A program made the translations under genes and the position numbers. From JACQKA01 sp964462785 (GTDB taxonomy: Bacteria; Patescibacteriota; Minisyncoccia; Phycocordibacterales; UBA2100), in assembly GCA_964462785.1 (NCBI GenBank), contig CAYWZA010000006.1, positions 1 through 54,263 of the forward strand: 54,263 nucleotides of DNA, read 5' to 3'. This document shows, one piece after another, positions 1 to 8,374 of this stretch; position 1 is the first letter of the stretch; every line of letters starts with the position of its first letter. The notes below the pieces were generated by a model. That model worked only from the letters and a program-made list of their open reading frames with translations, did not search any database and was not told where the DNA came from.

Positions 1-137
1 CCTCATGTTCATTTATTTTCGCCCCCAAAATCGAAATGATGCAAAGGGTGGGGTGCGGGCTTTCTCTGTTCTGAAAGAGGCGTGCGGGGCTCTACCTGTC
101 CGCTACCACACACACGGTTTGTTGTGGACGGTTGTGC
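1..137 (-). repeat. R1 dispersed repeat, copy A (cut by window edge)
   Basis: This stretch is an inverted near-identical copy of 2310-2450. The match covers the block with TTCGCCCCCAAAATCG and continues through a TCTACCTGTCCGCTACCA block that copies C and D lack. Copies A and B therefore form a specific inverted pair around the NosZ-like cassette. The rest of the copy lies left of the window. Confidence 0.9.
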
Positions 138-171
138 ATGACCACCATCTGTCCCAACAAACCCATTAAAC

Positions 172-199
172 AGTAAGAGGCTCTCGAGAGCCTCTTACT
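172..199 (-). terminator. 28-bp palindromic hairpin after the NosZ-like gene
   Basis: A perfect palindrome with arms AGTAAGAGGCTCTC and its complement lies 17 nt past the stop of the NosZ-like gene. On the minus strand it is followed by GTTTAATG, a poor U-tract, so it could be a weak terminator or only a 3' stabilising hairpin. Confidence 0.5.
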
Positions 200-215
200 C
201 ACATATGTGAATGCC

Positions 216-1832
216 TCACACTTCATCTTTCACCACCAGCAAACCGGTCATTTCAAGGTGTAACGGCCCGCAGAACATACTGCAGAATGCCGTAAACATG
301 CCCGGCTTGTCCGCAACAAACTCCGCCTCTACTGTTTCTCCAGCCCCAGCGACGAGATTTATTCCATACTCTTGCAGCGCGAAACCATGTGAGATGTCTA
401 AGTTTGTGTCCACATTCGTCGCAATGATCCTCACTCGATCTCCCTTCTTTACTCGCACCACAGAAGGAATGAATTTGAAGTGTTGCATAGTCAGGTACAC
501 TTTCGTGATGCCCTCCTCTCGATACACGCCTGGTTCCCTAGGAGAAAGAGCCGAGTCGCTACCATGAGGCGTGATGACCAATCGATCTATGATCTTCATG
601 TTGTGAGGTTCAGGATCGATTGGCACCTCCCTCACGACTTTCATGGAGGCTCGATCTATGAGTTGGAAGTTCTCTGGAAAGACGAGTCCTACGTAAGGAT
701 ACTTATCCCTCGATTCCTTATTGAGACTAACCAGATATTTTCCGTCAGGGGTAATCGCCAAGTGCCCCGGCGCCCATTCAACATCCACGACTCGTTCAGT
801 CACCTCAAGCGTTTCCATGTTTATTTCAGCGATCTTGTTGTCAATATACAGTGTTACATACGCGAACTTGTTGTCAGGCGTGTATACCACATGTAGCGGG
901 CCATTGCCGACCTTGATGGTCTTCACCCGCTCCAACAAATTAAGATCAACGACTGACACTGTTCCTGCAAGCTTCTCGGATACTAGCGCATAGACACCAT
1001 CGGGGCTTATGTCCACGCCGTGTGGGGCCGTGCTGACCACTATCGATTTCTCAAGCTCAAGCGTTCGTGTGTTAATGATATGCAGACGGCTCGTCCCATC
1101 GGGATATCGGTAACGATCTGTCGCGACAACATAATCACCTCTTGGTGATGCCGTAATGTAATCAGTGGCGCTGTTTACATCGATGCATGAGGCGGCAGTT
1201 TCTAATGCATGCGAATGACCATGTCCGTCATCGTGCGACTGACCGGATCCTTTCCCCGGTAACGACATCTTCTCGCCGAAGCGGTTGTCTCCTAGTTTTG
1301 CTTCTTTTTGTAACCGCGGATTGCCAACGAATATTTCCTTCACTGCCGTGAATGTCTCGACATCAATCACACCAATTTGTCCTGAGAATTCTCCAGTTGT
1401 AAAAATGTATTTATTATCTGGCGTCACCGCAATATGATGAGTTCCTTTGACAGTTGGTAATTCAACCACTCGTGTCGTGCGAAATGTCCTAAGATCGATT
1501 TCTGCGACTGCATTATGAATCTTGTCGTTCACAAATAATTTCCTGCCATCGGGTTTGCCATTAGTGAGACTGAATACTGGTTCGTGCAAATCGCTCCGCG
1601 CATATCCGAAGTCGCGGAACGGCTCGATCGTCTTGAGAAGTCTCATGCTCGGCAGCCCGAGAACATTTATCCTGCCCGAAACACCCCCAGCAGCGAATCC
1701 ATAATACTCATCTTTTGCTGAAGCAAGGTCGAAGCTGGGAATCGTATCTGTCCGTATGTTCAATGCGAACGCCACGAAGAGAGCGGCCACAACAATGGCC
1801 AATCCGATGATGGCCATCTTTGGTTTATCCAT
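216..1832 (-). CDS. NosZ-like multicopper protein (beta-propeller plus CuA cupredoxin)
   Basis: 538 residues from the ATG at 1832; an in-frame GTG at 1871 would add 13. Residues 6-25 are a hydrophobic signal/anchor. Residues ~45-415 form a propeller that aligns by eye with nitrous-oxide reductase (VLGLPSMR, LFVNDK, PHGVDISPDG, GPLHVVYTPD, PGHLAITPDG, EPHN). Residues ~445-538 are a cupredoxin with a full CuA set: H482, C517, C521, H525, M528. Of the seven CuZ histidines of NosZ, six have counterparts (H83, H132, H271, H314, H357, H410); the second His of the first pair is E84. A His-rich loop (SHDDGHGHSH, ~199-208) is extra. It is shorter than classical NosZ (~640). N2O reduction is not proven; no nosDFYL genes are visible. 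It lies between inverted R1 repeats, so it is likely transferred cargo. Confidence 0.82.
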   Translation of the reverse strand: MDKPKMAIIGLAIVVAALFVAFALNIRTDTIPSFDLASAKDEYYGFAAGGVSGRINVLGLPSMRLLKTIEPFRDFGYARSDLHEPVFSLTNGKPDGRKLFVNDKIHNAVAEIDLRTFRTTRVVELPTVKGTHHIAVTPDNKYIFTTGEFSGQIGVIDVETFTAVKEIFVGNPRLQKEAKLGDNRFGEKMSLPGKGSGQSHDDGHGHSHALETAASCIDVNSATDYITASPRGDYVVATDRYRYPDGTSRLHIINTRTLELEKSIVVSTAPHGVDISPDGVYALVSEKLAGTVSVVDLNLLERVKTIKVGNGPLHVVYTPDNKFAYVTLYIDNKIAEINMETLEVTERVVDVEWAPGHLAITPDGKYLVSLNKESRDKYPYVGLVFPENFQLIDRASMKVVREVPIDPEPHNMKIIDRLVITPHGSDSALSPREPGVYREEGITKVYLTMQHFKFIPSVVRVKKGDRVRIIATNVDTNLDISHGFALQEYGINLVAGAGETVEAEFVADKPGMFTAFCSMFCGPLHLEMTGLLVVKDEV

Positions 1833-1880
1833 ACTATATTTTTCATAGTTATATCTTCTGCTAATGCACACCGAAGCAGT

Positions 1881-2285
1881 CTATGGTGCGCGAGGACTTA
1901 TGGTACTGCCGAGAAGGCAATTTGTGAGTGTGCATGTGCGCAAAACGCTCGCATTCGAATTAGAACGACGCCGTTTTCTCGACAACTTGCCGAAAGTGAG
2001 AAAAAGCCGCACGAGCAATACTGTCAACAAAAGTAAAAGGACAAGATACGCAAGGGCGAATAAGAACTGCATGGGCGGTAGAGCAAATATCGTCTGCAAT
2101 AAGACGACATGATCAAAGACATCCATGGTGCATGTCTTCGTCTCGCCGAGCATAAAATGACAGCCGACAGCATCTCCCGGATCATGATTGTGATGATCCA
2201 TCCCCATCAGTGAAAAGGGGCTCAATATGATGACGACTACAAATAGAAACAAAGCAAGATTTCCGAAGCGTAAGATGACAGACAT
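1881..2285 (-). CDS. Small membrane protein with Cys/His/Met loop, NosZ-like cassette
   Basis: 134 residues. A first membrane segment (~10-27) leads into a loop GMDHHNHDPGDAVGCHFM followed by CTMDVFDH, then a second strongly hydrophobic segment (~70-95) and a basic, Cys-containing tail. The loop's clustered His, Cys and Met suggest copper or other soft-metal binding at the membrane surface. The gene lies 48 nt upstream of the NosZ-like gene on the same strand, so the two probably form an operon; a role in metal supply is inference. I chose ATG 2285 because it follows an extended -10 by 6 nt; a TTG at 2315 is the alternative. Confidence 0.65.
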   Translation of the reverse strand: MSVILRFGNLALFLFVVVIILSPFSLMGMDHHNHDPGDAVGCHFMLGETKTCTMDVFDHVVLLQTIFALPPMQFLFALAYLVLLLLLTVLLVRLFLTFGKLSRKRRRSNSNASVLRTCTLTNCLLGSTISPRAP

Positions 2286-2300
2286 ACGATCATAATAGCA
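2286..2300 (-). promoter_or_regulatory. Extended -10 promoter, leaderless start
   Basis: On the minus strand TGC-TATTAT is followed by 6 nt and then the ATG at 2285. This predicts transcription starting at or next to the start codon. No Shine-Dalgarno sequence is present. Confidence 0.5.
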
Positions 2301-2309
2301 CGCAGTATT

Positions 2310-2671
2310 GCACAACCATCTACAACAAACCGTGTGTATGGTAGCGGACAGGTAGAGCCCCGCACGCCTCTTTCAGAACAGAAGAGCCCGTACACCCCAC
2401 CCTTTGCATCATTTCGATTTTGGGGGCGAAAATAAATGAACATGAGGAAAAGGGATGGGGTGTCGGGCCTCTCTGCTAAAATTGAGGAGGCGGCACCTTG
2501 CTTCGCAAGTGCACTTGGATTTTCATAGTCGCTTCGCTCCTTGAAAATCTCGGCGGCGGGGCGTGGTCGCGCGTGTACGGGGGGTTCTAGCTTCTCCAGG
2601 GGTGGCGCGTGCGTCAGTTGGCCGTCAGCTTCTCGAAGTGGGTTCGCGCGTCATGTATTAAAAGGTCACAA
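2310..2671 (+). repeat. R1 dispersed repeat, copy B
   Basis: The longest copy of R1. It is inverted relative to copies A and C and direct with D. It runs from the A-shared left block through the GCACGCCTCTTTCAGA segment to the TTCGCGCGTC...GGTCACAA end. It carries a 63 nt insertion (2494-2556) absent from D. Its right end overlaps the stop codon of recombinase 1. Confidence 0.9.
2494..2556. repeat. 63-nt hairpin insertion within R1 copy B
   Basis: Compared with copy D, this segment is inserted after GAGGAGGCGG. It contains CTTGCTTCGCAAG and an 8 bp stem GATTTTCA/TGAAAATC around GTCGCTTCGCTCC. It resembles other small A/T-stem hairpins with GCGAAG-type loops in this window. Confidence 0.6.
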
Positions 2672-4154
2672 CTTGGGATGAATCAGCATCGGATTGCTGA
2701 TTTATCTCGTAAACTAGCGACAATTTGTTGGTTCCAAATTTCGCACCATCGAAAACCACTTTTTCGGGGAATATTTGCTTTTGGAACCTTACACGGTGGG
2801 CTGGCAAAGTGGCCAATTCCAGCCAAGTCTTTCCGCTTTGACGGACGAAGTCAAAGCAGTAGCTCAGAGCTTCCTCCATATTGAACTCCTCGACATGATT
2901 TTCATTAAGTAAATTTCTTTTCGCATAAATTTTCTCATTCACGAGCTTTTTCTGCTCAATGAATTCAATGTCATCATATTTGCCTATGCGGTGCAGGTCA
3001 AAAACGCGCTGCCGTTCTCCTTCAAGGACTTCCATTTCTTTTCGTACACGAGCATTCGTACTGTCTAGTCGCTTATAGTTTGCCTGCCACGTCTCGATCA
3101 CAATTGCTTTGAATATCTTTTCAAACTTCGGTTTTGGGCTTATCTCTTGCAGGTACTCAATAAAGTTCTGTTCAAGGGTTTCCTTTGGCATAAAGCGAGC
3201 CGCTTTACATCCTTGTTTCTGATGATGGTAGTAGGGGTACTTAATTCCTTTGCGGCCAGTTGAAGCGCTACCTGTCAGGGGTGTTCCGCATTCGGCACAG
3301 ATCGTAAACGCCCTCAGTGGAAATTCGACATTTTCGCGCACTCGTTTTGCCCCCAGTTTGTTGCGCTTTGAGGGTTGGCACTTCCAGAAGAGTTCTTCGC
3401 TGATTATCGGAGCATATGTTCCTTGAACCTCGAGGCCGAATGCTTTTATCAAACCGTAGTAGACAGGATTACGTATGATCTTTTCCATGAGCTGCGGGCA
3501 GGGCTTCTTTTCGTATCTAGTTCTAAAACCTTGTGATGAAAGCAAGTCACTTAATGATTTGAAGCTATGAGTTCCTTTCGCATATTCTTCGAATGCCATG
3601 CGGATGAATGGCGCCCGTTCGTCATCGAATACAAGATTCCCACCCTTGCTAAGACGGGTATAACCCAACGGAGGAGACCAGCACCAGATACCACGCTTCG
3701 TCTTTTCGACCATGCCATTTTTGCTTCGCTCTGCGCGAATGTTGTTATCAAGTTCTGCCCACACAGAGAGCATGCCTTCCATAGCTTTTCCCATGACCGT
3801 CTGATCGATAGGTTCAGTAGCTGATACGAGAGTTGTGCCAACTTTTTTGAGAATCACCTGAGTAGTCACGTGATCAGCTTGGTTGCGAGAGAACCTATCT
3901 ACTTTATGAACTATGAAAAAATCAACCTTTGGTTTTCGTGTAGCACAAAGTTTTAGCGCTTTCTGAAATTCTGTCCGATCCGCTGTTTTCGCAGATTCAC
4001 CTTTTTCAACGTAAACACCGAGGACCTCGATATTCTTATTTTTTGCAAACTCGCGGCAGTCACGTTCTTGCTTGCCAAGGCTCGTATTAGAAACTTGCTC
4101 GAAAGACGAGACACGGCAGTAAATTATTCCAGTTTTTTGTGTCTCGGGTTCCAT
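2658..4154 (-). CDS. Large serine recombinase 1
   Basis: 498 residues. The N-terminal resolvase domain has YCRVSS with the likely nucleophile Ser16 and KVDRFSRN near residue 84. A recombinase domain follows (~155-275), then a zinc ribbon (C286-x2-C289 ... C316), a coiled region and a C-terminal tail. It cuts and rejoins DNA at att sites to move an element. The ATG follows the stop of the 57-residue ORF by 2 nt, so the two are translationally coupled. The last codons and stop (VVTF then TAA) lie in the R1 end GGTCAC, so the repeat edge meets the gene's 3' end. Confidence 0.93.
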   Translation of the reverse strand: MEPETQKTGIIYCRVSSFEQVSNTSLGKQERDCREFAKNKNIEVLGVYVEKGESAKTADRTEFQKALKLCATRKPKVDFFIVHKVDRFSRNQADHVTTQVILKKVGTTLVSATEPIDQTVMGKAMEGMLSVWAELDNNIRAERSKNGMVEKTKRGIWCWSPPLGYTRLSKGGNLVFDDERAPFIRMAFEEYAKGTHSFKSLSDLLSSQGFRTRYEKKPCPQLMEKIIRNPVYYGLIKAFGLEVQGTYAPIISEELFWKCQPSKRNKLGAKRVRENVEFPLRAFTICAECGTPLTGSASTGRKGIKYPYYHHQKQGCKAARFMPKETLEQNFIEYLQEISPKPKFEKIFKAIVIETWQANYKRLDSTNARVRKEMEVLEGERQRVFDLHRIGKYDDIEFIEQKKLVNEKIYAKRNLLNENHVEEFNMEEALSYCFDFVRQSGKTWLELATLPAHRVRFQKQIFPEKVVFDGAKFGTNKLSLVYEINQQSDADSSQVVTF

Positions 4155-4156
4155 AG

Positions 4157-4330
4157 CTATACAGTATCGCCACCCTCAGGCAAAGGGAACGTCCCAGCGG
4201 GATTTTTGGAACCATTCTTTTCATCGTACCAGACGTCAAAAGCAAGTTGCGCGAGGTCATACAAATCAGCACGAACACGCTCCAATTCCTCGTCCGTAAG
4301 GTCGGCGAGTTTGGGATCTATTTGCCTCAT
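4157..4330 (-). CDS. Small acidic ORF coupled to recombinase 1
   Basis: 57 residues starting MRQIDPKLADLTDEELERV, with a predicted helical, acidic N-terminal half. It ends 2 nt before the recombinase start, and small ORFs of this type commonly precede CPR serine recombinases. An upstream ATG at 4348 would add six residues. It may be an accessory or recombination-directionality protein, but that is a guess. Confidence 0.65.
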   Translation of the reverse strand: MRQIDPKLADLTDEELERVRADLYDLAQLAFDVWYDEKNGSKNPAGTFPLPEGGDTV

Positions 4331-4350
4331 TCTTTGAACCGTTAACATAA

Positions 4351-4383
4351 AAGCGAGAAAAAGCTTTTAACTTTTTCTCGCTT
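4351..4383 (-). promoter_or_regulatory. 13-bp perfect hairpin abutting the recombinase-1 operon
   Basis: The arms AAGCGAGAAAAAG and CTTTTTCTCGCTT enclose a 7 nt loop. On the minus strand the hairpin is followed by TTTT and an ATG. It lies in the presumed 5' leader of the recombinase operon and could attenuate or block translation. Confidence 0.45.
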
Positions 4384-4505
4384 GCGAGGCGAAAGTGATT
4401 AGACTTTTGGTTCAGCTGAGCCACCTAATTGCGAACCTCTCCGCGGCGTTTTACTGACTAAGTCAGAGGGAATTTGGCTTAACCCTAATATTCAGTTGTA
4501 AGTTA

Positions 4506-4527
4506 ATTATACAGCATAAGCGGGCTA
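4506..4527 (-). promoter_or_regulatory. Candidate promoter for the recombinase-1 operon
   Basis: TATAAT (4506-4511) on the minus strand has TTGCCT about 15 bp upstream. A transcript would have a ~150 nt leader holding dyads CTGACTTAGTCAG and GGCTCAGCTGAACC and the hairpin at 4351-4383. Confidence 0.4.
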
Positions 4528-4574
4528 GGCAATCCACAGTTGCGATTGCTCGGAATGTAAGGCTAAATAGCGGC

Positions 4575-4718
4575 ATGTGGGAATGGATAGCAATAGGGGT
4601 GCTTTTTGTGGCCATCATCGGTCTACGGCTTGCTATCGAGCGGCTAGCGTCTGAAGTGTTGGAACTGCGGGAAGAAATCAAGACGCATGGCGAAGAATCG
4701 GCCGAATCTGAAGGCTGA
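4575..4718 (+). CDS. 47-residue single-span membrane peptide
   Basis: An unlisted short ORF. It starts MWEWIAIGVLFVAIIGLRLA (one membrane helix) and continues into a charged heptad-like helix (IERLASEVLELREEIKTH). Its composition is typical of small membrane-anchored coiled-coil peptides. No relative is recognised; it could be chance, but the residue pattern is protein-like. Confidence 0.45.
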   Translation: MWEWIAIGVLFVAIIGLRLAIERLASEVLELREEIKTHGEESAESEG

Positions 4719-4722
4719 AAAG

Positions 4723-4862
4723 TCTCCCGAAACTACCTCTTGTTTTGCCGCGCAACTTGAAGACTTTTCTGACCTTGCGCACAAAAAACCTAGTCTTTAG
4801 GCCACAATATTGGTGCCGAAGATTCTGAAGTTTCGCGACATGCGAGTTTGAGTTTCGGGAGA
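4723..4862. repeat. 12-bp inverted repeat bounding a gene-free 140-nt segment
   Basis: TCTCCCGAAACT (4723-4734) and its complement (4851-4862) flank a stretch without a convincing ORF, just upstream of the 582-residue membrane protein. It may be a structured leader RNA, a small RNA or a decayed miniature element. Confidence 0.4.
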
Positions 4863-4932
4863 ACCTCTGTCGAAACCCCGCGCCTACTTTTATGGCTTGA
4901 TATTGCGGCGTATAAGGCTATAAGATTGAAGT

Positions 4933-6681
4933 GTGGACGAAAAATCATCTTCTTCTCTTCGGCAAGACCTGCAAATACTAGGCGTCATTTTTGTCGGTCT
5001 AGCTATAGTGTTTTTGGCTCCGAAAATAGGCCCCGATTTCTTCGGGCAGCTCTTTCGCTTTGGGGTAGCTGGTTACCCATATTCCAACCCACCAATTTTC
5101 TTTTCAATCGGGGAAGCAATGGCGGCTGTAGCTATTCTCTTGGCGGTTTACCAGTACAAGAAAGAGGACTGGGAAATAGCGCTTGAGGTTCGAAGTTATA
5201 TCGTTCCAACTGTAACTGTTCTTATCTCACTTGGGTTCGCCGCCATACTTTTCTCATCAGTCGTTTCTTTCTGGCGGCCGACCAATATACTATTGCTTTC
5301 TACTTTTTGGCAGATATTGGCAAGCATTCTCATTACATCTGCCATAGTCTTTCTTTTTCTTAAGGCAACCAATAGGCGCCTCTTTAATTCCGTTTCGGCT
5401 CACTCATTTATTAGTGCACTTTTGCGGAGAGTTTCATCTAGATCGCCCAAGCAGCTCGATATGGCGGTAAATGTGATCGCAGTAAACTTTAAGACAATCG
5501 TCAAGGAAGTTACGACAATTCCTCATAGGGGTGAAGTATCAGAGCTTAAGAAGTGCGCACATTTTGTAATGACTCAGATAATAAGCAACCCAGATTTCGC
5601 TCATCACGTCGTCACTACACGTGCAGATTTTCTGCAGAGATTTCTACACACCATTAAGGACGATGGATTATATAGCGAGCGTGATTTCTCGCCGCCCTTC
5701 AATGCACTCATAAAGGCGCTTTTTTTAAACCGTGACTCTTACTTCTATAGAGAACTGAAGCACTCCGAACCAGGAGTTTACTACAAGCCCTTTCTTGAGG
5801 ACGTTTTTAAAGATCAACAGATGCTCCTTGAATTTCGTCCTTTTGATCAAATCGCGTTCGGGCATGGAGAAACTATTGAGCCAGAAAAGCTAAGTTTGTT
5901 CATTACAGCACTCGAGACCGCACTTGAGGGGTACTTTAGTGAGCCCCGCTCAATGGATTTTGAGTATTCACATTATCGGTGGGTTTTCGAAAAAGTTGAG
6001 AATGTGTTGTCACGTGCCATCGAGGAGCTCAGGAGAAGTGATTCAAAGGATAATTGGCACATCGTCAGTAAGATTCATGAGATAACCTTCTTCGCTGGGT
6101 GGCATTTTCAAAGAATTTATAAGGAAGCACTAAAGAACGGAAAAGTATCGCAGCATGATATTGATGCGCCCATCGAAGAAAAGTCCTACGGTATTTATCC
6201 TCACAGTATGACTTCTGGGTACGCTCAACTTATCTTTAAGCTTTTGTGCGAACTGAGCGACTACTCTGACGGTGAATCTGCTCGACACTATGCTATGACG
6301 CTCGCTGATCACATACTAATTTTCAATGAACCAGAGTTTGAAAATATACGTAAGGTTCTGCTCAGATTTATCTGGGAGAAAATTAATGGCAAGGATGCGC
6401 CAAACATTGATGGATATTACCCGCTGATCCTCCCGACATTCTTGGCACTCACTGGCATGTGGCAAGACAGCTCATCGCCCGAACGCAAGGCACTTTATAA
6501 TCAGACAGTTGAATTTCTAAACAAGGAGTTGAAGCCGAAATTACTGGCAAATACGAAGATGGCAAACGATGACTCCATGGAGGAAAGACTTTTGGGATCG
6601 CACGTCGTGTTCAACAGGGAGAAAGGCCTTTTCCAGTGGAAAATGCACAAGAGCATGCAGGACATGGTTGTAAGACAGTAG
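4933..6681 (+). CDS. Unknown membrane protein with large helical cytoplasmic domain
   Basis: 582 residues from a GTG start. Four hydrophobic segments lie in the first ~160 residues (near 14-35, 58-78, 90-112, 122-145). They are followed by ~420 soluble residues rich in helices and aromatic/acidic residues and without a motif I recognise. The gene stands alone between two serine recombinases inside the R1-bounded region, so it is probably cargo. Its build is compatible with a membrane-tethered sensor or defence effector, but nothing in the sequence proves this. Its codon use is AT-richer than the core genes, suggesting transfer. Confidence 0.8.
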   Translation: MDEKSSSSLRQDLQILGVIFVGLAIVFLAPKIGPDFFGQLFRFGVAGYPYSNPPIFFSIGEAMAAVAILLAVYQYKKEDWEIALEVRSYIVPTVTVLISLGFAAILFSSVVSFWRPTNILLLSTFWQILASILITSAIVFLFLKATNRRLFNSVSAHSFISALLRRVSSRSPKQLDMAVNVIAVNFKTIVKEVTTIPHRGEVSELKKCAHFVMTQIISNPDFAHHVVTTRADFLQRFLHTIKDDGLYSERDFSPPFNALIKALFLNRDSYFYRELKHSEPGVYYKPFLEDVFKDQQMLLEFRPFDQIAFGHGETIEPEKLSLFITALETALEGYFSEPRSMDFEYSHYRWVFEKVENVLSRAIEELRRSDSKDNWHIVSKIHEITFFAGWHFQRIYKEALKNGKVSQHDIDAPIEEKSYGIYPHSMTSGYAQLIFKLLCELSDYSDGESARHYAMTLADHILIFNEPEFENIRKVLLRFIWEKINGKDAPNIDGYYPLILPTFLALTGMWQDSSSPERKALYNQTVEFLNKELKPKLLANTKMANDDSMEERLLGSHVVFNREKGLFQWKMHKSMQDMVVRQ

Positions 6682-6752
6682 AGATTCTAATCCCCACTGG
6701 TAGTTCGGAAAGAGGTCACCTGGCGGGCAAAACTGGCGCAGATCGCGTAGAA

Positions 6753-8357
6753 TTAGGGGACCTGCGGACATCTTGGCCAAACTCGTACCAAGCGCCTAAC
6801 TCGGTCACAAGCTGGTTCCAATTTCGTCCCACTAGGGTCACAAAGTGAAACTTCTTCCCGCGTGAGGGCGGCATCGCGAAGCGATGCCGCAAAAGGTGGC
6901 GGGAAAAAATGGCGTCGCTGTGCGACGAAATTAAAAGGGGTGGGTATGGAAAAGGAGGCGGTTTTGTTTTGAATAACAGGGTTCGTTCCGATTTTCTGCA
7001 CATGGGAGCGGATTTGGTGTAAATCGTCGCTTTGCGACAGCAGATTGGCTTGTTTTATATCCAAAACCCAAGAACGCAAAGGTTCGACCCAATTCTTTCT
7101 CCCGCGTTCAGCGTCTTTCAATTCGGCTTTCAAAGCGAGCGTTGAGCGCATGGTCTCGTCTTTTTGCTTGACGTAGATGTCTTTCGGAATGTCGCCATCG
7201 AGATATGCGCCGACAAGCTTCTCCATGTGCGCTTCGCTTGCTTTGATCTGGATAGCAATACGCTGAACCTCGCTGTGTGATGCGGTACTCTCCTCGCGCC
7301 TCATATTCTCTACGCGCTGGAGCATGTAATCAGTGTACGCATCACACAGCGAGATTGTTTGAAGCCGTGCCTTGACCTGGCTTGCAAGCATATCCTCGCG
7401 TACATAGCCCTGCGAACAGGAGCCTTTCTTTTTCGTGCAGCGATAGTATCGGTATCTACCTCCCGATTTGCCGATAGTCCATTGGGCCGTGAACATACTG
7501 TCGCATTCGGAGCACCGAAAAAGATTGGCGAAGGGAAAGTCATGCTTCTGTTTTCTGTGGCGAGGGCGCTCTTTGCTTGCAAGTACCTTCTGCACGGCTT
7601 CAAATAATGCGGGAGAAAGAATGGGTGCAAAGCTTCCTTCAAACCATTCGTCTTTGTAGCGGGTGAAGCCCAGATACGCTCGGTTTTGCAGAAGTCGTTT
7701 GATGGAAGCTTTGCCAAGTGGCGTTCCGTTACTGGTCGTCAGACCGTGATGCGCCAAAAATGCGGCGAGGGATTCATACCCGTGAGTGGACTTGGAGTAC
7801 TCCTCAAACGCGCGCACGATGAGTTTGCTTGGAACGGGGTTGGGCTCGATATTGCGGGTCTTGGAGTTGTTAATGTATCCGAACGGAGCGCGCGTGAGCC
7901 ACTCGCCCCGCCGTATTTTTTGGCGCATGCCGCGCTTGGTATTTTCACCAAGATTGTCGCTGTAGTATTTGCTTTGGCCGAACGCCACTTGCAGCATGAA
8001 TAAGCCTTGCGGCGTAGGCTCAAACCAAAAGGTCGGGAAGCGCAAGCTGACGATACGCTTGGTATCGACGGCATAGATGATGCGACCGCCATCAATACTG
8101 TTACGGGCGAGCCGATCGGGGTGCCAGGCAAGGATACCGACACCTCCCATCGCTTCTATCTTGCTCATCATCTCTCCGAAGACGGCTCGCCCCGGCGTCT
8201 TTGCGCTTTTCGACTCTTGAAACTCCGCTAGGATTTCAAGATTTTCTTTACGCGCGAATTCGCGAAGCTCGAACAACTGCGACTCGATGCTCATCACTTG
8301 TTTGTCGTCGTCTTCGGTGGACTTACGCGCGTACAGAAAAACTTTTTGGTTACTCAT
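6753..8357 (-). CDS. Large serine recombinase 2, inside a perfect inverted repeat
   Basis: 534 residues. YARKS near residues 9-13 gives likely nucleophile Ser13. The resolvase domain is followed by a recombinase domain (~150-265), a zinc ribbon (C282, C285, C307, C314) and a helical region. From residue ~463 the coding sequence lies in a 136 bp repeat that is also present, inverted, just upstream of the start. Residues 508-534 come from DNA beyond the repeat edge GGTCAC and are unlike normal C-termini; the opposite orientation would give the tail LIISDARTHFEKLTAD. An AAGGAG lies only 2 nt from the ATG, and an extended -10 lies 8 nt away. Confidence 0.93.
   Translation of the reverse strand: MSNQKVFLYARKSTEDDDKQVMSIESQLFELREFARKENLEILAEFQESKSAKTPGRAVFGEMMSKIEAMGGVGILAWHPDRLARNSIDGGRIIYAVDTKRIVSLRFPTFWFEPTPQGLFMLQVAFGQSKYYSDNLGENTKRGMRQKIRRGEWLTRAPFGYINNSKTRNIEPNPVPSKLIVRAFEEYSKSTHGYESLAAFLAHHGLTTSNGTPLGKASIKRLLQNRAYLGFTRYKDEWFEGSFAPILSPALFEAVQKVLASKERPRHRKQKHDFPFANLFRCSECDSMFTAQWTIGKSGGRYRYYRCTKKKGSCSQGYVREDMLASQVKARLQTISLCDAYTDYMLQRVENMRREESTASHSEVQRIAIQIKASEAHMEKLVGAYLDGDIPKDIYVKQKDETMRSTLALKAELKDAERGRKNWVEPLRSWVLDIKQANLLSQSDDLHQIRSHVQKIGTNPVIQNKTASFSIPTPFNFVAQRRHFFPPPFAASLRDAALTREEVSLCDPSGTKLEPACDRVRRLVRVWPRCPQVP
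6836..6971 (+). repeat. 136-bp inverted repeat, left arm
   Basis: It begins GGTCACAAAGTG and matches the reverse complement of 8373-8508 at every position compared. It includes an internal hairpin GGCATCGCGAAGCGATGCC and encodes the C-terminal region of recombinase 2. Confidence 0.95.
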
Positions 8358-8365
8358 GACTCCTT

Positions 8366-8374
8366 ATTCTACCA
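8366..8374 (-). promoter_or_regulatory. Extended -10 for recombinase 2
   Basis: TGG-TAGAAT on the minus strand, 8 nt before the ATG at 8357. The TGG comes from the end of the right inverted repeat, so the promoter straddles the repeat/unique junction. Confidence 0.45.
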
